Assembly: GCF_047948215.1 (NCBI RefSeq)
Contig: NC_134456.1
Location: 9,877,001 to 9,941,000 of the forward strand
Reading direction: 5' to 3'
DNA from: Lycorma delicatula
Taxonomy: Eukaryota; Arthropoda; Insecta; Hemiptera; Fulgoridae
Length of the DNA: 64,000 nt
Below, one piece after another: positions 55,417-64,000 of the stretch (positions are counted from its first letter, which is position 1; each line of letters opens with the position of its first letter). The position numbers and the translations under genes are program-made. The notes beneath the pieces were generated by a model. That model was not told where the DNA came from. It was given only the letters and a program-made list of their open reading frames with translations, and did no database searches.

Positions 55417-56706
55417 TTTTTTTCTTTTTTTTTTTGTTCACTTCATCCCTGGGCCGGACATCCAATTAAGTATACTCGGCCCAGAGACGTGTCTTTTGAC
55501 TCTAAGGCGGTCTTCCCGCCCACCGGTTTTACACCTGGGACGGCAGGTCAACCGCCCTGGTACTAGATCTTTTCTTGCCTGCCTCTAATTCCCGCCGACG
55601 AGGACAAAGCCCGGCTATGCCGTTCCCCACCCCCGCCGACAGAAACCGGGTCTCGGTCTTTATGCCGTTTGCCTCAAACCAGCGCGACCAGCACAAGCAG
55701 CGCGCGCACTCCCAAAACCAGCCACGCCGGCCGGGTCTAGGTCTTTTAATTTTATCCCCGCGAAATCTCCCCGGAGTCCCCGTCCCCTCAACGAAACCTG
55801 CACGCCAGGGCATACAGGCTCTCAGAGACAGGGATGTCCACCTATCCCTATTAACGACTGAACCTAACGATTCCTTCGTCGCGCCTCCTCTTCCTTAGTG
55901 CGAAGAACCGTACAGGCGAAATTGTTAAAAACGTTCCGGTTCTGCTCCCTCCTTAGCGACCACTCTACTATGTTATTCGCGTTCAGGTTACTGACTGCTA
56001 TGAATTGTCTGTATTGTGCCCATCTTCGGCATTCGAACATCGTATGCTCTGCGTCGTCCACCTCCTGGCAGTAGTCGCAGTTGGGTGTGACTCTCTTGCC
56101 GAATCTTTTTAAATAGCAACCGAAACATCCATGACCCGACATCATCTGTGTTATGTAAAAGTTCACCTCGCCATGTTGGCGATCCAGCCGTGCGTCCAAA
56201 TCACTTATTAACCTTCTGGTCCAGGCCGCAGCGTTAGTCTCTGCCCGTACTTCCTTCTACCACTGTCGGGTCATCGCCTCGGTCTCAGATCTACTACACC
56301 CTTCCGCTCTCGCTTTCCTGCTCTTGATCTGAAGTTCTATCGGCGGGACCGACGCAAGCACACATATAGCTTCATATGACAGAGTAATACCCTGCCACCA
56401 CTCCCAACAATGCCGTTCTGTGCATTCTTCGCAGTTTATCCTTGTTTCTTTGTATCCTGATTGCATCAGCCCAAACCGGCGCCGCGTATAACGCCGCAGA
56501 CACCGCCGCCGACGCAATCAGTTTCCGTTTGGAGGCCCTCGGTACTGTGTGTTCCACGAATAATTTCCTGATGGCTTTTATGGTGAGCCCTACTTTTTTG
56601 CACACATTTTCTATATGCCCACCAAATTTGAGACTTTTATCTATTGTCACCCCTAGGTATTTTGTATCCTTGACCTCAGTTATAACCTCTCCACGGATCA
56701 CGACCC
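55417..56706 (-). mobile_element. R1-type LINE, 5'-truncated, with perfect 15-bp target duplication
   Basis: The minus-strand poly(A) (T run at 55417-55435) is next to the left duplication; the 5' end is truncated at 56706 inside ORF2. 3' UTR (55436-55861) matches the insert at 38943-39362 in the opposite orientation. Clean duplications and poly(A) show ordinary target-primed insertion into AT-rich DNA, not into ribosomal DNA. Confidence 0.93.
55862..56706 (-). pseudogene. R1-type LINE ORF2, C-terminal part
   Basis: Starts inside the RT thumb: VKDTKYLGVTIDKSLKFGGH near 56680, then a 'YAAPVWADA' stretch. The frame shifts near 56400-56420 and continues SYEAICVLASVPPIEL. A TAG near 56256 follows RQW. 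The final open piece has QMMSGHGCFGCYLKRFGK and the zinc-binding-like CDYCQEVDDAEHTMFEC, ending TKEEEARRRNR. The last block, CxxC...H....C, is typical of the R1 group C-terminus. No catalytic RT motif remains. Confidence 0.88.
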
Positions 56707-56721
56707 AGAATAATAGTAACT
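56707..56721 (+). repeat. Target-site duplication, right copy (15 bp)
   Basis: AGAATAATAGTAACT; partner of 55402-55416. Confidence 0.92.
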
Positions 56722-57734
56722 GCGGTAACTAAAGCGCACACACATTTGGAAACGAAAAATTCATACCTTATTTCTTTGCCGTGCTGGCAAAAAAACAATA
56801 ATGAAGTAAAAGGATAAATCTACTTTTTCTTTAACGAATATCTTTAATTCACTTCACCCTCCTTGGGGGTGAAGAAATAATGAATATTTTTAATATTTTA
56901 ACCTTCAAGGGAGCTAGGGCCTCGGTCTGTAGCTTAAAACCTTCGTTGGAATAATACGAATGTATCTTGAAAATTTGAAAGCTATCGATCGGTCGGTTCT
57001 TCGAGATTTTTCGAGATGAAATATATTTAAACACCTTCTCAATTACGCCAAGAAACACGGGTAAAAATTTGGTTGCGACCGATCGAGTAGTTTTTTTTGT
57101 TTAGCCCGAACAAACAAAAATCCTCTATATTAATATAGATACAATAGTACAGACGTACAATATATAAATTATACGTATATAGTAGTGTATTATTGAATTA
57201 AAGATAATTATAATTGTTTAATGCGGTATGTTGAAGTATAATTTATTCCTTTTGTTCCCAAACACTTTGTACATCTTTATCGTCTTCCTTGTTTAAAATA
57301 CTTATATAAATGCATGTCCAAGGTCGTAGATAAATAAATAAATACACCTGAAAAAATTTCACGCTTCTTATTAAATTGCTAAGTAAATTTTATAAGTGTT
57401 AAATAAACAAAGTTTTATATCTTATATATTTAAATTGGATATCATTTAATAAATAATTAAGTTTTCTTACTAAAAAAATAAAAAATTGAAATATTTAAAA
57501 ATTATGCTGAAAGATAAATTGATTAATAATATATTCGATAAAAATTTATTTAAAATTAAATGAAAATTAAAGTTACACTACTGAGAAGGGAAAGTTATTT
57601 ATCAGGAAACTAATTTCGCTTTCCCAAACTTTCGACTAATTTAATGTCGAACAAATTTAATTTAACCTGAAGGTATGCAATATTATGATAAATGATTAAA
57701 AAAAAGCTAAAAATTTAGCCTTCGGCTACATATG
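56722..57734. other. AT-rich DNA with a possible repeat
   Basis: 56840-57165 has family C-like wording (ggtcggttcttcgagattt, gaacaaacaaaaatcctcta) but cannot be aligned firmly by eye. No gene. Confidence 0.4.
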
Positions 57735-57763
57735 GGAATGGGGAATTTATAATTCCCCATTCC
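57735..57763. repeat. Perfect 13-bp hairpin
   Basis: GGAATGGGGAATT, loop TAT, then the exact reverse complement. No T-tract or gene context suggests a terminator. Confidence 0.92.
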
Positions 57764-57984
57764 TGAATGAAATCGCCGTTATACATAACCAAAGTGACAT
57801 ATTAATGTATATGTCATTCTTAGTTAGTACAAAAATGTAATTTTGAGTCAAAATAACAAAAAAATGAAAAAGACCTTTTGCTTCAGTTAATTTAATAAGG
57901 GTATGAATAATATCAAATACTTTCAAAACATACATCTTAGCTAGGTAGAGATAGTTTCAAGTTATATTAGAAACATCTAATTAA

Positions 57985-58262
57985 CCTTTGACATACAGAA
58001 TCCATTATGCCCATATCTCCGTGCCCCCTTAACCGATCGGGACCAAAATTAAATATACTATTAACATAAATCATAGTGGAAATTTTCACTCAAATCTTCC
58101 ATCATCCGGTCTGGAGATATAAAGCCAAAAATAACACATACCTACATACTACTTCCGGGATTTTTTTTTTGTAGAGGATCATGAAACGTCAATATCTGAA
58201 AATTTTGATCCGATTAGAATGCTTTCATGTACACAGTATACCGAATAGATACACAGTGTAAC
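57985..58262 (-). repeat. Family C repeat fragment (inverted)
   Basis: ctggagatataaagccaaaa, ttttgatccgattagaatgc and cccatatctccgtgccccc match family C phrases at 46, 49.5 and 60 kb. Confidence 0.55.
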
Positions 58263-59299
58263 TATATAACCAGGAAAATAATAATACCTAAAATTCACAT
58301 TAAAAAATTTTAAATAAGTGATTTCTGATTTTTTAAGTAGATAAAAATAAGAAGTTTTGGTAACATAATGAAACTTAGTTACGAAACTTCATATACAAAA
58401 TTATCATATAAATTAGTTTATTTACTTAATTCTATCGACTACAAACCAGCTGAATAAACTAATGACACGCACTCTTTATAAGAGGAAGAAAAATTATTTT
58501 GATTTCTTTTTGCAAATTATTATTAAATAAAATCAAAGTTATTTACTATTATTTAAGAAATACGGAATACTCGTATATAAAAAAAAAAAAAACAAATTAA
58601 ATACTTTCACATAAAACTTGACTAGTTGGTAATTCAGTGTTGTTATTTCCTTTTAAATAAAAATTTAGATACCTAAAATTCACCAAGTACTCATTATTTT
58701 AATTAATTGTAAAACTCGATCTGCCCACTAATTTTTAAACTGAATAAATTTATTTTAATTAATAAAATAACTAACAAAAAATAAATACTAACCGAAGAAG
58801 AATAACACAAAGATTAAAATTATAATATTATATTATAATAAATATTTAATTATAATAAAATATTATTAAACAACAAAAAATAAGAAAAAAGGAATGCGTT
58901 AACCTTTTTATAAAGACGGCTACAAAAATAATTTTCTGAAAATTTAAATCTGAAAGAAAATAGTACGCTAACTAAACTAATGGTCCATATATATATACTT
59001 AAAACTGACTACAGTTAACATAAAATAAACATTTTTTAATTTCCCAACTGTAGCTCAACATCAATGCTGCAGCAATATAGAAATTAAGGAAAAGAATATA
59101 TTGATCGGTTAAAATTTTGGGTGTTTAGTTTTGCAAATTTCGAAGTTTCAATAATTCCAAAAGGAAAAAAAGAAAAAAAGATTACAGAAATTTCCGGAAG
59201 ATGTATCTACGTACGTTCGTCTGTGTTTCAATTATTATCTCCGGACTGGCTCAACATAAATTTTCCAAAAATTACTAAAAAAAAAAAAAAAAAGCTAAC
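58263..59299. other. AT-rich DNA, nothing recognised
   Basis: Short frames only. 59180-59275 has further family C-like wording (ttatctccggactggctcaa). Confidence 0.45.
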
Positions 59300-59520
59300 A
59301 ACGCAGTTGTAGGACTTTCCTGTCACACGGCTTACTCACACATACACACACAACATAACTTAAAATATTTATAATTTTATTTAAATAGAATATTTTTTAA
59401 TTATTTAATTCAACGATTCTAACTAAAGCGAGCGCCCATACCGTATTTCATTCGCGCGGGCGTGGCAGTACTAGAGGCCACTTTAAATAAATTTATACAC
59501 TTTATTATTAATTTTTGGGA
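59300..59520 (-). repeat. Family B repeat, copy 2 (inverted)
   Basis: Contains the reverse complements of the 41430-41670 blocks: cagttgtaggactttcctgt, cggcttactcacacatacac, accgtatttcattcgcgcgg, and an aaataaatttatacacttt border. Confidence 0.75.
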
Positions 59521-59924
59521 ACAAATTTATGGATCCAACGAGATGCTGATAGAAAAAACCGTAAAGAAAAAACCCACCGTACTGCCTTACAAACTGTTAA
59601 AAATTATTACTATTTTTTGGAGTGGAAGTACAATTTAAAAAAAAAAAACTTTTACAAGAGGTGTTTTTTTTTTTTTTTTTGTTATAACTATTCACAAAAA
59701 TATTACAAAAAAAAATACAACGAAAATCATCCCTTGTACTCCCTTCTACAACTCTTCAAAATTAAAATTATTTTTAGGGATAATGGTGAAATTTAAACAA
59801 TTTTTTTTTTAATTATACAATTAAAGCTTAAATTTAAGCAATTTAAGCAAAACTTTTTTTTTAATAAAATTTGTTTATTAATATTCACAAAATTATTTTA
59901 AAAAATATAACCTTAATAATGCAA
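59521..59924. other. AT-rich DNA, homopolymer runs
   Basis: A/T runs near 59637-59685. No gene recognised. Confidence 0.45.
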
Positions 59925-60240
59925 AATCTGGAGACGATTTCGTTTTTTCCCCTTTATCCTCCACCCTTTGACCTTGAAAATTTAACAGCGTCAATTTCCC
60001 TACTAATGAAATATTACAGCCAAGTTTGGGTGAAAATCGGTCAAGAAGTTCTGGAGATATAAGGCGATTTACACGCCAGCATACATACATACATACGCAC
60101 ATTTTTCCACGGAAATATCAATGTCATTTTTCGGTTTTATGGGGTCCTTAGGGATCAATTCGTCAAGATTCGGTGGAAACCAGATATGCCCAATTTTTAC
60201 CGATCACCTTACGTTCCCGTATATATAGCAGCTATAGCTA
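59925..60240 (-). repeat. Family C repeat (inverted)
   Basis: gttctggagatataaggcga, catacatacatacgcac, cggtggaaaccagatatgcc, caatttttaccgatcacctt and acgttcccgtat, in the same order as the other copies. Confidence 0.6.
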
Positions 60241-61469
60241 TATAAAAGGGACATTATCAATAAGCATTGATAGTATAAAATGGACAAAATTAAAAGAGTG
60301 GATCGTTGTTTTTCGCGATTTTTTATGTTTGAATTTTTCTATACTGTTCATAGAAAATTGAGCTTTACTGCAATGAAAGTAAATTATTTAAAATTCAAAA
60401 GTTTTAAGTCGATCGGATTTAAAAGTGGGGGATATTAAACATTATTTGAACAAATTTTTAGTCTCGTATCTCGAAAACCCATTGGCCAAAATAGTTGAAT
60501 TTGCCTATATACGCAAACGTATCACAACTTTGGCGTGATTTCGACCCCACCCTCGACAAGGAGTCATCATAGTACAGGTTTTTAACCTTTCTCAATAACA
60601 TTGCACCGAATCAATTCAACTTATTGAAGTAAATAATTACTGAAATAAATAAAATTTAAAGTCCTAAAAAACATGGTGACTGATCAGGATCGTTACTAGA
60701 AATAGTAATTTTTTAAATATTGATTTTCAAGATTAAAAATCCAACTATATCAAGTATAACTGTAGATGAAAAAGAGAATTTTTAAAAAAAGGGTTCAATG
60801 GGTCCCGACTAAACATTAAAAATATTTTTTTACAATTTCTTATACTTATCTGTTTTTCAACTCGTGGTTGAAATTACAAATATTATATACGGTAATTGTC
60901 GAGCAAAGAGACAATGGGATCCATTTTTTTTTCTTTAGCATTTATAATACAAATAGAATATAATTTTTATGACAAATAGTAGAAAGTTATTTGGTCAAGG
61001 GATCGTCAAGGACCCAAAATATTTTACTATTAATTTTTGTTTTTAGAACAAATTCTATATATAAACCGATTTAAATTAAGGTTAAGTTTATTATTTTATT
61101 ATTTCAAGGTTAAATTTAGGACAGATGCCAAACTTACTTCATTTAATCTCTGTCCACCATTTGTGTTTTTTTTTTTTTTAATAACTTAAGAACGAAATGA
61201 AATATTTTAATGAATGGGTATACCTTCTAAAAAACATATATGTTTGAAAATTTCAAAACTGCAACCACTTGAAATTTTTAATCATTAATAGCTCCGAAAA
61301 TATTACTTTTATCGAATTATGCTTTATTAGATAAGATGTTAAACCTTTTATTATTAGAATTGATTTGTTCTAAACGGTTCAGAAACTGTTGGGATCAGGC
61401 AATGATTGTTTAAAGTGAATCGTAAAAATTATGAAAACAAGCATAGAAATGTCATACTGGATAAATGGT
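60241..61469. other. AT-rich DNA, nothing firmly recognised
   Basis: 60460-60560 has the generic wording of degenerate insect repeats (ctcgtatctcgaaaacccat). No gene. Confidence 0.4.
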
Positions 61470-61700
61470 CGACATTTTGGAATTGTCAAAATATTTATTA
61501 TGTAGAAAATTTTTTTAAGTAAATGTACACAAAATTTCATGAAAATATCTTAAATGTTTATTGATAAAACTTAAAATTGCTTGCAAAGGGAAAATGAAGC
61601 AAGTAAGGCATTTGTTCACGTAAACTCTTTTGTTAATTTTGATGTCCTGAATCAATCCCTTTAAGTTTGACGAATATCTGCCGGGACACCCTATATAACC
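61470..61700 (-). repeat. Probable DNA-transposon terminal fragment
   Basis: The inverted end gccgggacaccctatata at 61680-61697 is the reverse complement of TATAGGGTGTCCCGGC, a common Tc/mariner-type terminus in arthropods. Inside it lie gaatcaatccctttaagttt and gatgtcctgaatc. The opposite end was not located. Confidence 0.45.
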
Positions 61701-63380
61701 GTGCTTTCTTTTTATTTAATAAAAAAAAATAAAAAATAATTAGCGAGTCAGAAAACATAAAAATAATTTCACCAGATTTATTTTTAATTTTAACTTAATT
61801 CCAACAGCGTAAAATTATTATCTCTTGAAAAAACCTCATCATAATTAGCCGAACAATCTCTTTCACCTGCATACAACTTGGATACACAGGTGAACGACAT
61901 GGAAATGTACATAAAGTACATAGCGGAACGAAGTCATCATATATATCCTCTTGCATAATCCTCTTTAACAATTAAATAAGTGATAAAAGTAAAATATATA
62001 CAATAATCATTTTAAATATGTCACCGTTAGGTTCTCCTAAATTAGAAAATATACAAAGAATTTTTCTTTGTATAAACAGAGAACGTTTCTTTGATTTTTT
62101 AGTGCATTTAACACACCGTGTTGGCATATTTGAAATACCATCATTTTTTCTATTATCAACGTCATTTTTAACAAGACATAAATATTAAAAATTAAAAAAC
62201 ACGACTGCAAAAAAAAAAATTGCTCTTTAATATAGGACAGTTAAAGAGCGTGCGGGTGACAATTTTGTATACTGTACAGTACATTTTCTTTTCAAACTTT
62301 TTTAAATATATTTATGAACATACTTATATAAATAACAAACATAACTACACAAACCTAAATAATTACATACATACATCCTAAACATAAGAACAAGAAAGAA
62401 CATGCTTACATGATCGAACATACTGCACGTCAAAAAAAAACTATATTTTATAGATTAAGATTTTATAAACATATATATAGCCGTTACGGTGGAACAAACA
62501 GACATATATATACACACACCCTAAATATAATATTACGCTGCTTTTCGGGCAGTCGTGTAAAAATGTAAACCTATTTTTTTTATAAATTTTTCATATGCAA
62601 GATATTATAAGACAAATTTATTTATTTTACGTTTTCTTCTAAATGCAACTGTTCAAAAACTACACCTCATCATTGTATCAGTTGACAATAAATTTCCTTT
62701 AAGTTGAATCTATATTCACAGAGTTGTAATTTCACTCTTTAGTTATTGTTTCACTTGAGATATATTTTCATAATATTTCAATATTTTGGTTAATTTAAAA
62801 AAAAAATGAACGCTGTTTTCTTTATAATAATTTTACAAACTTTAAAATCAGTAGCCCAAATTCTGTACTAATCTCGTTATGCTAGTAAAATATATACGTA
62901 TAAAACATCGGCAAAATAGGTAAGATTAATAGTAAATTTATGAATGTAAATTAATAATTAATAAAACTGAAAAATTGTTGTTCATTATAATTACCAAATA
63001 GAAAAAAATTATCACATTAAAAAAACAAAAATATCGACAAACGTTACAATTTTGTAAGAAAGATTAACATTATTATTTAAAAAATAATAATACCAGTCAA
63101 TCTGTTACGAGCAGAGAGCATTTAAAACAATTAGTAAGCCTAAATAACAGTGTTTCCAGCACTGTTTCCAGGGACAATGGACATCACTAACTGATAATTA
63201 CTGAGTAGGTACTTCTACCATATCCAAATCTTTTTACATTTTATTTTAATGAATAAGATTATTATTTTTAATCGAATAATATTTTATTATTTATTTATTA
63301 ATAAATAACAATTATTTTATAATTTATTATTTTAAATCAATAAGATACAGGAAGGGGAACACGATAAAAGATAAATTAGC
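61701..63380. other. AT-rich DNA, nothing recognised
   Basis: No frame, RNA gene or repeat with support. Confidence 0.5.
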
Positions 63381-63660
63381 GTTAAATTAAATAGTTAAAA
63401 GTGTACTGAAAAAAGGCACAACTAGCAGGAGAACGGTCTCACGGAAAAACAATTCGCTTAAAAATGAACTGTCGAGAAAAACATTGAAGAGAATACAATA
63501 TAACCGTTGAGAGAGATAAACTGAAATGTTGATAAGTGATGCAACTATTGAACATGTCTTCAGTCTGCAACGGCAGCTAAGCGACGGAAACTTTCTCTTC
63601 ACAGAACCCACTAACTGAGAAAGATATCGGCCGCAATTTTGAAGTGAAAAAAATCATTAA

Positions 63661-63881
63661 ATGCGCACTTCTTCATTGCAGTTAGAATCTGTTAAACAAG
63701 AAAAGTTACAAGAACTTTATATTCCCCCGAATTTTGAGCGCATTAAAAATAACCTATTGGCATGTTTAAAATCTTCATTAATTAAATATGGTGATCAATT
63801 TCATTTTTCTAAATGGAAACTCTCACCCCTTCCAATTTTTGTAACATTTTTAGATACAAAAAATATCTCTAAGACTTTTAA
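63661..63881 (+). CDS. Short open frame of unknown nature, possibly exon-like
   Basis: About 73 codons of mixed composition from ATG 63661 (MRTSSLQLESVKQEKLQELY, then IPPNFERIKNNLLACLKSS) before a SINE interrupts; the frame simply continues by chance into the SINE. Surrounding sequence (63340-63650) is slightly less AT-rich than usual here. I recognise no family and see no splice-site evidence I trust. Confidence 0.2.
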
Positions 63882-64000
63882 CCCACCGGGTCGGTCTAGT
63901 GGTAAACTCGTCGTCGTAAATCACCTGATTTCTAAGTCGAAGTTCTCAGGTTCAAATCCTAATAAAGGTAGTTGCTTCTATTCGGATTTCGAATACTAGA
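63882..64000 (+). mobile_element. tRNA-derived SINE, family S3, copy d (cut by window end)
   Basis: Head cccaccgggtcggtctagtgg, aaatcacctgatttctaagt, ggttcaaatcctaa, then tattcggatttcgaatacta. It continues past base 64000, so the tail is not visible. Confidence 0.85.

Noticed and set aside
55575..55898. 107-codon plus-strand frame rich in Arg/Pro
   Set aside because: Antisense to the R1-type LINE 3' UTR.
63387..63611. 74-codon minus-strand frame
   Set aside because: No motif, no homologous phrase elsewhere, hydrophobic but without other support.
1..64000. CRISPR array, bacterial operons, rRNA or integrated virus
   Set aside because: No regularly spaced repeats, no bacterial-style gene packing, no rRNA-like blocks and no viral capsid or envelope-like frames were seen.

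Overview
The window looks like repeat-rich, AT-rich nuclear DNA from an arthropod, most likely an insect; a hemipteran is my guess and rests only on the style of the repeats. There is no bacterial gene organisation. I cannot support a single intact host protein-coding exon. Nearly everything recognisable is a transposable element or its remains, set in AT-rich filler, so the stretch is probably intergenic or deep inside a large intron.

Layout. 1-6180 is a nearly full-length LINE (I-like: gag with zinc knuckles, endonuclease, reverse transcriptase, RNase H, poly(A)) that is dead through frameshifts, a stop and a deletion. 6181-14400 is AT-rich DNA with two copies of a hairpin-ended MITE-like repeat (family A), a decayed mariner and a longer dispersed repeat (family C). 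15-23 kb holds a decayed DDE transposase on the minus strand, three copies of an RTE-like LINE and several tRNA-derived SINEs. 29144-32996 is a nested structure: a DDE transposon with matching terminal inverted repeats, split by a gag-only LINE flanked by a 14-bp target-site duplication. 33.7-36.7 kb has another transposase head, a SINE tail, the best RTE-like LINE copy and a LINE C-terminus. 36.7-48 kb alternates MITEs, SINEs, an R1-type LINE tail, microsatellites and a 0.92-kb DNA transposon with long inverted repeats (46429-47350). 48.8-57 kb holds a 251-bp LINE tail with perfect 14-bp duplications, an unrecognised GC-rich island with gag-like reading frames (50280-51800), a 450-bp MITE (52628-53077), a LINE tail ending in an (ATT)n tract, a second GC-rich island and a 5'-truncated R1-type LINE with a perfect 15-bp duplication (55402-56721). 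57-64 kb is mostly AT-rich with fragments of families B and C and a SINE running off the end.

How the parts relate. The autonomous LINEs are the likely source of the machinery that moved the SINEs and truncated copies. The DDE transposons are the likely helpers of the MITEs. The most interesting points are two SINE families with different tRNA-like heads sharing one 3' tail; the gag-only element nested in a DNA transposon; an RTE-like LINE whose stop codon lies almost at its poly(A); an RTE-like deletion copy joining endonuclease directly to the 3' end; and the unassigned island at 50.3-51.8 kb.
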